From Parachlorella kessleri (lineage: Eukaryota > Chlorophyta > Trebouxiophyceae > Chlorellales > Chlorellaceae), in the NCBI GenBank assembly GCA_001598975.1, contig BBXU01000291.1, positions 1 through 64,000 on the forward strand: 64,000 nucleotides of DNA, written 5' to 3'. The translations under genes were made by a program, and so were the position numbers. This document shows, one piece after another, positions 46,142 through 59,204 of the stretch (its first letter is position 1; each line of letters begins with the position of its first letter). The notes beneath the pieces were generated by a model. It had not been told where the DNA came from and ran no database searches. It was given only the letters and a program-made list of their open reading frames with translations.

Positions 46142-48155
46142 TCAGATGAGTTGGGGCTTGATTTCACTTCCACAGGCAGCGGGGTGGCCTTTCAAAATAG
46201 TGCATAATACCAAATGATTATCACAGACAGAGTCCAACATCCCGCACTGTCCACCACCCTCCCAATCTGTTATCACCCACTTGTCCGCAAGCGTCTTCAG
46301 GATGCCCAGCAGAGCCCTTCCAGCTCCCTGTGGCACTAGGCCTAGCATCTGGGCCACTGCCGATACTGCGACCTTGCGATATGCTGCTGCCATCGTGACC
46401 ACTGCCTCCTGGTGCACCTGCATGTTATCCAATGACTGCTGATTGACCAGCACGCACCCACGGTAAGCAGCAAGAGACCAATGAAGCGCAGTGTTCCACA
46501 CATGATGCATGAGCCTTCGCCAAGCACATGCACGCCTTTCCCTCATTGTCTGAAGCAGACATACTACGAACCTCCTTCACCCGTGTCATTCTTCCCTCTG
46601 CACTTCCATGACATGCCCTTTCGCCTGGAGGTGCCAGGCCCCACCTGTGCTAGCCGGGTCTGTGCAACTAGCTGCACTGCGCGTGGAGCAGTGTCCAGCA
46701 AGCGCACTACTGCAACGTAGTTCCCAGCGGCTAGAGCCACCGCCAGTTGCAGCGCATTCTGCACCTCCCGGCACTGAAGCAGTGGCCGCGGCAGGCTCCG
46801 CAGAGTGATAGCCGTGTCTAGGCCGTCCTCGCCCCCCGCATGCTGCGAGCCGCAACACTTGTAGTACAGCAGCAGTGCAGCTGCCATCTCTGGCCAGCGA
46901 GCCAACTGCTCAGACCTGACCAACAGTTCCGCTAGCGCCCTGTCAGGACCACACTCATGGAGGCTAGCAACTTCCTCCAAACTTTGCAGCTCTGAATGCT
47001 GGGGCAAGGACTGCGAGGGTCGAGCAGTAGTCGGTGGTGCTGCTGGACCACTCCGAGCTGTGGAGGTGCTTGCTGCGTTATGACCCACTGGGCCTGCTGC
47101 CCCTGCTCTCTGCTCTGCTCTTTGCCTCTGCAGCAGACCAGACTGCAGCAGGCTAGCCATTGCGAACCCGCTGCCACCACGTGCTTGTTCGCTGTTGTGA
47201 TACATTATCAGGGTATGCTCTCTGCCATGCTGCTGCTGTTGAGGTGCTCGCTCCTGCTGGTCCAGCTGCTGCGGCTGCGGGGCATCCTGAGGCTGCAATC
47301 CAATCCCGTTCGGCTGCACGTTAAGGAGGGAAGCTGCTAGGGTAGTATAGATAAGGTCTAGCTGGCGCAGGCACTTCAGAGCCTCCCCCTGGTCGCCTGC
47401 CCTCAAGCAGATATCAGCAGAGCATTCATACACCTGCAGTGAAGGAGGGAGGCCGGGTTCAAGATGTTCCTCAGAAGCTCTGCAAAGCCTCCAAAAAGGG
47501 CCAAAAGGTCGCATGGTGATGCGCATGCATGGGTAAGGTAGGGCTAGAAAGATACTCAGCCTGGCACCCAGGCTGCAAGGACATAACCGCCAGTGTGTGA
47601 GGCGCCAAGAGAGTTTATCAACAAGCACGGGTCCACCGGCGTCAAGGAGTTCATCTCAATAACAACAAAGCATCATTGTATTGAGCCCCCAAATGAGCCA
47701 GACATACCTGCCCGCCATGCATTTAGTGCAATAGCCTATGGCATCGGGCAACCCTCATTCAGGATGCTGTCCTACTTGCTCTTGCCTGGCCCCTCATCCT
47801 CAACCAACTGTGGCCAGAAGAGTTACCTTGCGGGTGAAGTCTGACATCTCATGCACAGAGGTGAGAGTCTCTCTGATTGAGCGGCAGCGGGGCACAAGCC
47901 TTTCCCAGGCCGCCTTATCTGCAAGAAGCACCCCCCAGTGGACCTTCTCCAGTGAACTCTTACTCACGCAACTATGGTAGCTGCTGACGACTCTCGATGG
48001 TAAGTGCAGTCGGCAGGTTCCCCAACAGGCCCAGCAGCCAGACCCTTGCCTGGGGTAGCGCCTGCCAGGGAGGCACTTTCCCCCAGCTGCAGCTGGACCG
48101 CTTCTTCCTGCAGTCTCTCAAAAGCTTCATAACAGCCCCGCAGGTCCCCTACCAA
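46142..48155 (-). CDS. SAC3/GANP/THP3-family (PCI-type) protein, 5' end unresolved
   Basis: Members of this family act in mRNA processing and export (SAC3 in TREX-2, GANP, THP3/LENG8). The diagnostic join is exon 47827-47918 (AWERLVPRCRSIRETLTSVH, EMSDFTRK) spliced in phase to 46645-47433 (VYECSADICLRAGDQGEALK). Together these match the family pattern DQLKSIRQDLTVQ..FTVKVYE.HARIALE.GDL. The same exon ends with REVQNALQLAVALAAGNYVA and VVRLLDTAPRA, the helical repeat of the SAC3 domain. Exon 46142-46417 adds MAAAYRKVAVSAVAQMLGL and a winged-helix-like tail (ADKWVITDWE). A Gln/Ala/Ser-rich insert of about 150 residues separates the two halves, which is longer than usual. Upstream, 47964-48155 (CYEAFERLQEEAVQLQLGES) may be an earlier exon, but its phase does not fit cleanly, so the start is open. 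Confidence 0.65.
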
Positions 48156-48603
48156 CAGTGAGGGTCGAGGAGGGGCGGCACGCCTGCACGGGGTCCCCCA
48201 AACAGCAGTTGAAAGGGATTCTATACCTGCTCCTGTCTGCCAGTCGCTACAAGCTAACTACGTGCCTTGTCTGTGTCATGGTATCCTAGGAACTCGGCCC
48301 TGGGTACCAGCTGGATCACTTCCTGGAGATGTCAGTGCTGCCGCCAGCAATGACCTCAAAGGAGACACTACTATGCACAGTACAGACAATGTGCGTGACG
48401 CAAGCAGTCAAGCACATGTGCATCAGAGTGCAGTGCTGGAGACAACACCCCTAGCCAGCCAGGGCGCCAAGGAGTCGTTCGCGCCAACATTCCTCGGCAG
48501 ACATTGCACGCAGCTATGTGAAAGATCCTCTGCTTACTTAGGAAGAAATATCCGGGTCACTGCCTGCACCTTTCGGATCACCATCATTTGTTAGTTCCGC
48601 ATC
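48156..48603. promoter_or_regulatory. Divergent promoter region between SAC3-like gene and RPN1
   Basis: The two genes point away from each other across about 450 bases, part of which may still be 5' exon of the SAC3-like gene. No TATA box or defined motif stands out. It is probably a shared regulatory region by position only. Confidence 0.4.
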
Positions 48604-51600
48604 ATGGCTGTGGAGAAGGGGGAGGAGGTGATGGATGTTGACAAGAAGGAGCCCAAGGCCGACGGCAAGGCTAAAGCCAAGCCCGATGCCCCCCAGGAGG
48701 AGGAGCTCTCCGAGGAGGACCGCCAGCTGAAAGAAAATCTCGAGCTGATGGTGGAGCGTGCCAAGGATGCTGAGCCCAGCGTGCAAAAGGCGGCCATCGA
48801 GTCGATCAGCACCGAGATTAGGACCGCCACTAGCAGCATGACCAGCGTGCCCAAGCCCCTCAAGTTCCTGCGCCCACACTACGAGGGTTTGAAAGCCCAA
48901 TACGAGGCCATGGACGCTGCCAGCGAAAACAAGGTGGCCCTGGCAGATGTCGTGTCGGTGCTGGCTATGACCAGCGCTGCAGAGGGCAGCCGGGAGACGC
49001 TCAAGTACCGGCTGCAGGGCTCGCAGCAGGATGTGGGGCTGTGGGGCCACGAATACATCCGCCACCTGGCAGGTGTGTGTGTTGCGGCGGCGGGGGAAGG
49101 GGGGGGGGGCGTTTTCTGTAACTTGGCCTGTAAATCGTGGGTGGCAGGTCTGGCTGGGTCACTGGTATATAAACCTGATGTGGAGATATTTGGCATTGTT
49201 ATATGGCAAGAGAAATGTGCGTCCCGGGGGCCGGGTATGTAGCAAGGAGGTTAGAAGTTGCAGGGGCGCAGGAACCTACACGAAGCTTTCGCCGTCCCCT
49301 GTGGGGCTGCACATGGGGTCGTGCGGCTTTCTCCTGTTTCATGGGCGGCCTCTAGCTTGTTGGAGGCTGTACTTCAAACTGCTGAGAATGCATGCATGAC
49401 CCCAGCGTTTCCACACCGTCCAGGCGAGATTGGGGAGGAGTTTGAGGAGCGGCGGAGCAAGGAGGAGGCCGTGGACGACCTGCAGGCGCTGGTGGCACAG
49501 ATCGTGCCCTTTGACATGACCCACAACGCAGGTGTGCTGGCAGGGGCCGAGTGGCTCTTGCCTCACAGGGTGGGAAGGGGACTGTATGGGGCATTGTTTG
49601 CTTGGCATAGGTGCTAGTGATGGAGGTAGCTCAGTCGATGAAGGGGCTTTGGGGCTGCGCCTGCAAGCACTGGCTGCTTGCTGCAGGAGGCATGTGAGGC
49701 GCACCTGCTGCTTTGCGTGGGTCCTGAGAAGTACTGTGCTGGGCCTGTTGCTGCCAAAAAGAGAGGTGGAGCGGCATGGCATGGGGTCTTATTTATGCAT
49801 GTTCAGCAGGGCATGGACGGGGCGACATGACTGTATGAGCCCCTGCTGGTGTTGACCAACATTCCGTCGCCCTCACATTCGTGTCCTCCTCCAGATAGGG
49901 TTAGCACTTCATGCTGCTGGCAGCCCCTGAGTACGACCTGCACCCTTCAGCCCCCCACAGAGACTTGCTGCTGCTGGGCGGGCCGCTGAGTACCCTCGGC
50001 CTGCACCCGTGCCCCCATGCAGAGCCGGAGGCCATCGACCTGCTGCTAGAGGTGGACAACATCCCCCTGATTGAGCAGTATGTGGACGAGAAGAATGCGG
50101 CGCGCACCAGCCTGTACCTGCTGTCCTGCTCCACTTACCTCCCTGAGCCAGATGACGCCACGGTGCTGCGCACTGCCTACAATGCGTACATCAAGGTGAG
50201 CCGAAATTTGGGAGGTCTGGGGGTGTAGGCCTTCCTCGCCAGTAACGAAGTTAGCCAGCATTGAAGCCTGCTGTCCTCCTTTGCCTATGTCCCAAGCTGG
50301 ACAGTGCCGCATTGCTGCGTTCCACATACAATACGTGCACCAAGGGTGTTGATGCGGGGTGGAACACAGCAGCTTGGGCGGTGGCAAGCTCTCACTGCTT
50401 GACTCAGTATTGGCCGTGTTTCAGCCTCCTCTGAACCCCTTCACCCTGCTCATGCGTGCCCTGGCTCGTGCTGACTCTCTTACGAGTGTGACGTGGCCAT
50501 TGGCTTGCTGCCAAAACTGCAATGCCTTGCAGCTGAGGTTGTAAAAGCCGAATAGTCTGCAGGCCTAGGGGTAGCTTCCTGGCCTGCCCAGCCGAAGAAT
50601 GAAGCACAGGCATTAGCCACAGTTGGACCGAGTGTCTTCCCATGCTGCATGCTAATGGTTGCGATGTGGCGCATGCAGGTGCGGAAGTACTCTGATGCGC
50701 TGCGCATGGCCCTTCGCATGGATGATCGTGAGCTGGCAGAGCAGACGCTTGCGCAGTGCGATGACATCGGTAAGCACCCAGGTACCATCTGTAAGCAATG
50801 CGCAGCCAGGCATGCATCCCAGGCTGTTATTCTTGTCCAGATATCATGAGGCAGCTGCAAAGCACTGGGCACCGTGAGTGCAAGGTTGAGGGGTTTCTTG
50901 ACTGCACGCAGTGGCATCTTTTCAGTCCCCACCTCCCAAAATATTGTGTCGTTGACCCAGAACAGCAGCCTAGCGGTGACAAGGGCAGCACTCGGGCCAT
51001 CCACTCTAGGCACTGGCTGTGCAGACCAATAGGTTTGCTCCTATAACCCACCCCACAGCACCCACCTGGCCACCCTCCAGGGAATGCCTGCCTGGGATGC
51101 CAGTGCGCATTCCAGTACTGTGCATGCCAGTGCGTGCGCCTGCCACATGCCACCGCACGGAACCGTAGCGCATGTGGTGGTCGCAGGGGAGAAGAAGCAG
51201 CTGGCGTACATTCTCGGCCGCCACGGGCTGATCCTGGACCTTGCCGAGGGGCCGGCGGCGGTGGAGGATGAGGAGCTGCGGGAGCAGCTGCAGCAGATCA
51301 TCAGCAACACGCGGCTGAGTGAGCAGTACCTGAGCCTGGCGCGGGACTTGGACGTCATGGAGGCCAAGACGCCAGAGGACGTGTACAAGATGCACCTGGT
51401 GGACGGCCGGGCGCCAGCAGGTGGGGCGGGGGCTGGGCAAGTTTGTGTGGCTTGCAAGAAAAGACACCCAGCCACCTAAAAATCAGGGTGGAAATGGCTT
51501 GGATGGGGACGTCTGTAGCGTGCGGGCACAGATGTCCCCATCCAAGCCCGCACGCTACAGTGTGTTCATGGGCCAGAAGGAGAGCCCTTTCCTTGTAGTA

Positions 51601-51994
51601 TGTGGGCGGTCCATGGCCGCTCTCTGTTGAATGGGGCGGGCGGGGCCATGTGGCGAGGGCTCGTGGGCAGTCCAGGGGAACAGCGGGGTGGGGACGGATG
51701 GGGGAGGGGTGACTGAGGTCAGGGCTCTGTGGATATGCATGGTTGAAGCCAAGGTGGGCTGGGAGGTAGAGGGTAGGCCAGGACGACTTGCCGACACCCT
51801 CAATGTAATCGAGCAATGCGCAAACAAAGGTAAAGCAGTAGCAGTAGTGAGGGGCTCATTTGTACCTCGTTCCCCCTGCAGGCCCTGCTGTGGACTCGGC
51901 CCGCCAGAACCTGGCCAGCACCTACGTGAATGCCTTTGTGAACGCCGGGTTCGGCCAGGACAAGCTCATGACAGCCACCTCCGAGGACGACAAG

Positions 51995-52027
<33 letters not shown>

Positions 52028-55000
52028 CACGGCCTGGGTGAACGGGGAAGAGAGGGAGGTTGGTGCTGCGACTGTATGGAGTGGGAGAACTGTAAGGTAG
52101 CTGAATGCCTACGCTCTTCAGGTTGATGGAACCCTTGCGAGGGTTCAGGGAGGGAGGAAGAGAGGGGTAGGGTGTGAAAGGTGTGCGTCGGTGACTGCAA
52201 GGGACAGTTGGGCGCCTGGATGCGCGGTTGGAGGGTGATGCCGAGATAGGTGCTAGCAGCATCCGGCCTTGCAGCTGTGACCCACGGCCCTCCCGTCCCC
52301 CAGCAGCAGCAGCAGCCCCAGCAGCTGATGCTACAGTAGGACGCCGGCCAGCATTCCGCACCTGCTAGGCCCGCTGCTGCTGCTATCAGCTGCAGGAGCA
52401 CCCGCCCTACTCCCATGAGTGGCAGTGGCGGCCACAAAAGCAGGAACAGCAGCAGGGGCAGCTGGTGGCACTGCTGTGCTCGTGCTGCTATTCCTGCTGC
52501 TGTGGCAGAGACTGCTCATGCGGGAATAGGGGCGGATGTTGCTGCTCCAGCTGCTGGGTCGCAGCAGCAGCGGGAGGCCTATTAGGCAAGGGTGCTGGCC
52601 GCCGTGCTGCGGGCGCATCACCTGCTGAGCCTGCTGCTGCTGCTGGGGGGCGGGAGGGCGGTGTGGGTTATTGCCGCCCTCCTCCTCTTCCTCCTTTCTT
52701 TTTGATGGTTACCGCACCTGGACCGCGCTGTCCTACTGCACATGGCACATGTGCCATCATAGTATTCCTGTTGCTTCCCCGTTGTCCGGAAGTGTGCTGT
52801 GTATGGTGCCCCGCCCCGCCAGGTGCACTGGATCTACAAGAACAAGGACCACGGCAAGCTTGCAGCCGCCGCCTCCCTTGGCAGCATCCTGCTGTGGGAT
52901 GTGGAGGGCGGCTTGCCCCAGATAGACAAGTACCTCTACGCCACAGACAACTACGTGGTGGCAGGTGGGCAGGCAGGACTTTCTTGGGCTCGTTTCATGG
53001 TGCCTCTTGTTGAGGGCGCGTTGCCAAAGCTGAGTAGGTACATTAATTTTCATGATTAGTCGGCAGTGGCAGGTGGGCACTAACTCTTGGTCAGGGGGTG
53101 TTTGTGTAGCCTGGCTTGTGGATTGGGCTGGCTTGTGTGGTGGGATTATGCCACGGGGTATGGAGCGGGTTGACACTCGATTTGTCGTGTATGTGGTGGC
53201 AGGGAGGCTTTGCTGGGCCTCCATCGGACAGGACTGGGACACGGATTGTGCAATTGTTTAAGCTGTGGAGGTCTGAGGCCTGGGTTACGATCGTCCTAGC
53301 GGGTGTAGCGAACGTAGTTTACATGCACTGCCAACCTGGCGCATATCATATTGTAAGCTGCCATGGCCGTCTGATGCCAGGCATGAGCGTATGTTGCCGG
53401 CAGCACGCAAGCATGGTTTCTTGTTTGTGCTTGCCGCGATTGTCAATTGTGCTGAAGGCATGGCTGACAGGCATTCGATGGCCGCTGCTGCCCTGCGCAG
53501 GGGCACTGCTTGCGGTGGGCGTTGTGAACAGCGGGGTTGCGGACGAAGTAGAGCCGGCGTTTGCCATCCTCTCAGGTGCGTGAGCTCACTACAACCAGTC
53601 TCTAGGCACCATCCACAGCCCACCCATCTTGTTCTGTCTGTCAGAGGCGTTTATCTTGCAAGGCTGGCATCAGCTGCCAGCAGCTAGAGACCGGTGCTGT
53701 TATGGTCTGCACAGCCAAATGCCTGTGTGACATAGCTAACTCCCGCCTCAAGCCCCCTATGGACTTGACACTCGTGGACCATAGCAACAACTCCCCCTCC
53801 AGTGCTGGCACACATGGTCTCCCCTTCATCTGCTGTCAACTCTGCAGAGTATGTCAGCCGTGACAATGCTGACATCCGCATCGGTGCCATCCTGGGCCTG
53901 GGCATAGCGTATGCTGGGCGCGGCAAGGCTGACGTGGCGGAGCTGTTGCTGCCGCTGGTGATGGACACAGATGTGGCCATGGAGGTAGGGGGACAGGGAC
54001 GGTGTGCCTGAAGCTTGCCTGGACTTGTAGTCAGTGTGCATGAGAGGAGATGGTGACTGGGGAGGGACAGAGATACGGCCATGGAGGTAGGGGACAGGAG
54101 GGGCTGCTCAGGGAGATGTGATGTGCATCTTTTCTTGTAGTCAGGCAAGCTTGCTCCTCCTGACACAATGACATTTCAAAGCCCGGACGGCTTGGGGTGG
54201 GACTTGCAGCCTGTGGTGTGGGATGGGTGCGAAGTGTGCAACTGATGTCCCCGCCCGCAGGTGTCGGCCATGGCTGCTGTGTCCCTGGGGCTGATGTACG
54301 TTGGCACCGGCAACGGCGAGGTCATAGAGGCTGTGCTGCAGGCAAGCTCAGCGCTCCGGACCCTACACTAACCTCGCTTCCATGATCAGAAGAGTGCGAG
54401 TGGTGCCTTGGATACCCTTCGTCCGTCTGCTTGCCCTGTTGACTTTCAATGCCAGTGTGGCCTGCTTCTAGTATTGCTCTCATACCCTAAGCCGTGACTG
54501 CGCACTGATAACTCAACTCCAGGATTTGGCCGCCCTCCTGGTGCGGAGTGCCTGCGCGCCCACTGCTCACCCGTTCGCGGCCATGTGCCTGCAGGCCATG
54601 ATGCTGCGCGGCGAGTCTGACCTGGCGCAGCCTGTGGTGAAGCTGATGTGCCTGGCGCTGGGGCTGCTGTTCCTGGGCAGGCAGGACGCGGTGGAGCCCA
54701 CAGTAGAGGTGGGTGAGGGGGGCAGGGGGCGCGCACGCCGCAGGGGTGGGTTGTCTCCTCCTAAGCAGCAGGATGGATGCAGTGGAGGCAACATACAAGG
54801 GGCAGTTCGTGGGTGAGGGCTATAGGTAGGGTGGGGGTCTTGCTCCCGTTCCTCTTGCTGATGCTTTGTGCTGGAACTTGTGCGCAGGGAACCGCCATGC
54901 ACCCCTAAGGCTGGGTGGGTGTCTCAATAGATAGGGGACGTCGCAGGCCGCCGTGCCTTGCAACCTCTAGCTTCAACAAGCTTCCAGATCAGTGTGACAT

Positions 55001-58000
55001 GTGATTGCCGGCCCAGACTTCTGCTTCATGTGCGAAGATTTGTATGGCACGCGCTGAAAATAGCCAGGGCTTGCCTGCAAGGACACCTCCTGGGCCCTGT
55101 GTACAGGTAGCCAAGACGCTCCACGAGAAGATCTCACAATTCCTGCAAGTCACGCTGGACATCTGTGCCTACGCGGGCAAGGGCGATGTGCTCAAGGTGG
55201 GCCGCCTGCCTGGGCTGACTGGCAGTGCATGTTAGCGAGCTGGATGGGAACTTCTGCCCACGGATGCACTAGCAACCTGTAGGACAAGGTACTGGTGGCC
55301 GGCACGATTTGTTGCGTTATGTATTCATTGCAGATCACCAGCACATGCTGGATTCATGGTTCGCGCTTGAGTGCGCCGTGCATTTGCTATTCATGTGCCC
55401 TGGTCCTTTTGTAACTCGCACATCTGTTCTGCTACTCGCCACCCACCATATGTTACATGTGCTTTGTGCAGATCCAGCAGCTACTGGCGCTCTGTGGGGA
55501 GCACATAGAAGCCGAGGAGGGCGGAGCCTGGAAGGCGGTGCACCAGTCAGCGGCTGTCATCGGGCTGGGGCTGATAGCGCAGAGCGAGGAGTTGGGGGCG
55601 CAGATGGCACACAGAGCGCTGGAGCACCTGCTGCAGTACGGGGAGCCGCCAGTCAGGTGTGTTCACAGTGCACATGGAGGGAGTGTAGAATGAGTGTAAC
55701 CAAGCACACAATAGAGCAAAGGGGATGCAAGGCAAGTACGTGTGTAAAAAGCCGTCTAGCTTTTAGTGTTATAGCTTGGCATGTTAGGTTGCACAGTGAT
55801 GAAGGAGCGACCTCGGCGCTGTCCTACTTTGTGTCATGTTGCAGGCGTGCGGTGCCGCTGTCGCTGGCGCTGCTCAATGTCAGCAACCCGGACATCAACG
55901 TCATGGACACGCTGTCGCGCCTCTCGCACGACACAGACACAGAGGTGGCCATGAGCGCTGTGGTGGCCCTGGGCTTCATCGGCGCGGGCACCAACAATGC
56001 AAGGTGGGCACAACAGCAATAATAAATACTTGCAGCCAAACCCTGTCACCTCCGCCCCCCTCCCACTTTCAGACCAGTGCATCAGGGAGCCGGCCTGCGT
56101 CTTGTGTTATGCGAGAACGCCTTCCACCATACCCTTTAAGCCTTGGCATTGGCATGGTAGAGGCACCCACATGGCCTCTGCATGCCAGTCACATTCCCAT
56201 GCAGGCTGACCGGCGCTCCCAGCACCAATAATGTAATTCCTTTACTGTACATTGCCCGCTGCAGGTTGGCTGGCATTCTGCGCAACCTGAGCGCATACTA
56301 TTACAAGGAGCCCACGCTGCTGTTCCTGGTGCGCATCGCCCAGGGCCTGGTCCACATGGGCAAGGGGCTGCTAACGCTCAGCCCCTACCACTCCGACCAT
56401 GTGCTGCTGTCGGGTGAGTGGGGACCGCGGGTGGGGGGCAGCGGGGGCGGCTGTTGGGCTAAGGATGTATGGATAGTCTCTAGCCTGGTAGACAAGGTGC
56501 TGTCAGACTGGTGTTGTTTTGGTTTGGGGTTTTGTCGGCCGGGCGTGAGCTGGGGAGGCGTGTGGTGGCAAGGCAGTGCATGGGCAAAGGGGCAGTGGTG
56601 CCCGCTGGCAGTGTGCTGGAGGGCATGGCCAGGGTATATATGGGTCAGGCTGCCTTGCATGCCTAGGCCATGCCACCTGCGAGCCCTGCGACCACCTTTG
56701 CTTTCCTCAGTGGCCACCCCACCACGACAGTGATGAAGCACGCTCCATGTTGTTTTGGCAGAGGGAGCGCATAACAACAAGCCTTTGGCTTGCCCAGCCA
56801 CTCACCTAACATTCCATGGTGCACCTGTCATGTGGCAAGCTCCCTGGTCTCACGGTCCTGCAGAACATTGCATTTCCCATCAGTCGCACGTCCAAATCTC
56901 CTTTCCCACTGCCAAGCAGGGCAGCATTATTTTCCAAAAAAATTCACCATGACTGCTGGTTGTATGCAGGCTCAGCCCTGGCTGGCATCCTGCTGGTGCT
57001 GTTCGCCTGCCTGGACGCCAAGTCCACTCTGGGCGGGAAGCAGCACTACCTGCTGTATGCGCTCACACCCGCCATGCGGCCACGCATGCTCATGACCGGT
57101 GAGGAAGCCTGCGCTCTAATTGTTTGCTGCGGGGCCAGTGTAAGGAATGGCCCATGAGAGCTGCAGCTGCGAACAGTACTGCTTTGGTCTGACAGGGACG
57201 GGCATGGCTGGCAAGGGGGGTCAAGTGTGCTGCTGCTCTGCCTTTGCATGTGCAGCATGCGCTGCCTAGTCGGTTGGTACAACACATGGCACGTCGGCAG
57301 CCATTATATATGCAGTTGTTGTGTTTGTGCTGTTACCAGCTAGATTGTTGTACTGTGAGCGCACAGCTTTCCGGCCACATGGTGGGCGCGTGTCCTCCCT
57401 GCAGTCGATGAGAGCGGCAAGCTGCTGCCGGTGCCCGTCCGGGTGGGGCAAGCAGTGGACGTTGTGGCGCAGGCTGGGCGGCCAAAGACCATCACAGGTG
57501 CGTACTCATGCTACATGTGCCTTCCTGACCATCCAACCCAGGCTGCACACCCTGTGTACTTATTTCCCTGTTTCAGCTCAGCCTGTGGGGGGTCCACTCC
57601 CCCTTTGGGATGACCGGCTGCACAAGGGAAATGTAAGCGGCGCTTGCTACAATCTCGCCCTTCACGCCGCCCTCCTCACTGCCGGTGATTTGAGTGTGAG
57701 AACCCTCATGTGTGTTGGCAGCGGTCCCAGGCTTCTCCAGCACATGCTCCCCACAGCGTCTTGCCAATGTGACGGGCAGCTGCTCAACATAAGGCCTTGG
57801 GAGGCCACACATGGGTGGCTCTGCACGAGAGATCCTGAATCACATGACGAGTCAATTTGTGTCAGGGGTTCCTGAGCGCTCCTTGAGACATGTCGACTCT
57901 GCTCTGTTTGGGATGTCCAGCATCGGCATGGACTGTGGACACCGGCCGCACCCTGCTGCCCTTGCCACTGCAGGTTTCCAGACGCACACGACGCCCGTGC

Positions 58001-58119
58001 TGCTGGCGGTGGGTGAGCGGGCAGAGCTTGGCACCGAGAAGTACCTACCAGTGTCATCCACGCTGGAGGGAGTGGTGATTCTGAAAGAGAACCCCGACTA
58101 TGTGGAAATGCACGAGTAG
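48604..58119 (+). CDS. RPN1: 26S proteasome regulatory subunit RPN1 (PSMD2)
   Basis: RPN1 is the large base subunit of the 19S particle that docks ubiquitin-like shuttle factors and USP14/Ubp6. Eighteen exons join exactly to 919 residues: 48604-49072, 49424-49531, 50023-50195, 50679-50769, 51187-51420, 51882-51994, 52823-52964, 53501-53575, 53848-53984, 54261-54341, 54523-54708, 55107-55196, 55472-55656, 55845-56003, 56265-56413, 56970-57098, 57405-57497 and 57974-58119. The N-terminus is Lys/Glu-rich, followed by [22 protein letters not shown] repeats are clear: [65 protein letters not shown] and [19 protein letters not shown]. The end is [19 protein letters not shown] and [12 protein letters not shown]. 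Length is close to the usual ~900. Intron 10 has a GC donor (GCAAGC at 54342). Confidence 0.97.
51496..51560 (+). repeat. Intronic hairpin with complementary loop and tail (pseudoknot-like)
   Basis: In RPN1 intron 5, 51496-51516 and 51528-51548 form a 21-base inverted repeat with one mismatch (a G-U pair in RNA). The loop plus adjacent stem bases, 51513-51527 (CTGTAGCGTGCGGGC), are perfectly complementary to 51546-51560 just after the stem. Confidence 0.9.
52001..52027 (+). repeat. (GT)n microsatellite at the RPN1 intron 6 donor
   Basis: An uninterrupted GT run begins six bases after the exon 6 donor (GTGTGC at 51995). Length polymorphism here would sit directly beside a splice site. Confidence 0.85.
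53975..54093 (+). repeat. Duplicated splice-donor segment in RPN1 intron 9
   Basis: The 17 bases at 53975-53991 (end of exon 9 plus its donor) recur exactly at 54077-54093 inside the intron, giving a second, cryptic GTAGGG donor. Nearby, CTTGTAGTCAG is also repeated directly and AAGCTTGCCTG inversely. Confidence 0.8.
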
Positions 58120-59204
58120 CTGCTGTGCCGGGCCTCGTTTGTACCAGTTGTACTGTTTGTACCGAAGTCTGTCTTCCTTGCTGAGGGCTGGTGTCTTCCT
58201 CATCAGGGCATAATACAGTGTGGTGCAGTGTGGCTTGTCCTTCCTGGCTTGCAGTATACTGGCACCTTAACCCTGTGGAAAACCTTAAAAGAACCCTTGG
58301 TGCTCTGCAGTATGGAACAGCTCAGGTCAATGAGGCAATAGATTGCAACTTTTCAACGAGTGGTTGTTATCGTAGCAGGACACGAAGGATAGTGCCCTGC
58401 TACAGTGATCTGCTGTAGGGTTGATGTTTGGCACGCCATCGAAAGATCGCAGAGTGTCCTGACAATCAGTTTAATTGCATTTGGTTGCAATTCTCGCTTG
58501 AACTCGGCGGCTTGAACGATCCAGCGAAGGCCGCATAAGCGTCTGCCCCCCCCCTCCCCCCTGAAAAAAAAATAGCCTTCGATTACTAATGTGAATAAAC
58601 AAGTGAATTGCTATGTGATTTAGCAATCGGGCCGCGCTTCTGTACAACAGCTTTCCAATTTGGAAAGCTTGATCGGGACGTTATTATCCCTAGGTGTGAC
58701 GTTTGTGCCAGTGCCAGCATCGTCCCCAGCACCCCTCGCTTGAGCTTGAACGGCTATTGTACGATCGAGGTAAGCCCACACTGTAATTGACAAACCTTAC
58801 TGTCGTAGCGGGTGTTGGGCAGACTCTGTCGAGACGGCAGATCACCCGCATGTATGCCACATGCCAAGCTTGTCTGCTTGACGTACCCCGCACTTGAATT
58901 CTGATACCTGCACGCTCCCAGTTGTGAAACCGAAGGACAACGGACAGTGCGGCAAGCCTAGTCACCAATAGATGTGCCTTTGTGTCTGGCACTCTGACTC
59001 CATCTGCACAGTGGCTGCAGGCCAACAAAAATGGCAGGGAACGGCCTTAGCAGTGAAAGGACGAGGTAATAGCCTGGTAATGCACTGCCACTCCAGCAAC
59101 CTGTGCAGCATAGCGGTGAAGCATAGGGTATATATCTGCAGCCAACCTACACAATTCATACTCGTTTTGTTTTAATTCTTAGCAGGTTATCTCTGGCTGT
59201 GACT
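58120..59204. other. Intergenic, RPN1 3' flank and GPDH upstream
   Basis: No full gene is seen. A short open stretch ending in a good donor (GAG|GTAAGC near 58770) could be a 5' exon of the next gene, but its phase does not match the GPDH reading frame, so it is not joined. A run of C and A lies at 58546-58572. Confidence 0.4.

Noticed and set aside
58608..58790. Possible 5' exon of the GPDH gene encoding a transit peptide
   Set aside because: It ends in a good donor, but the phase does not fit the GPDH first exon and a stop appears when joined in the open frame.
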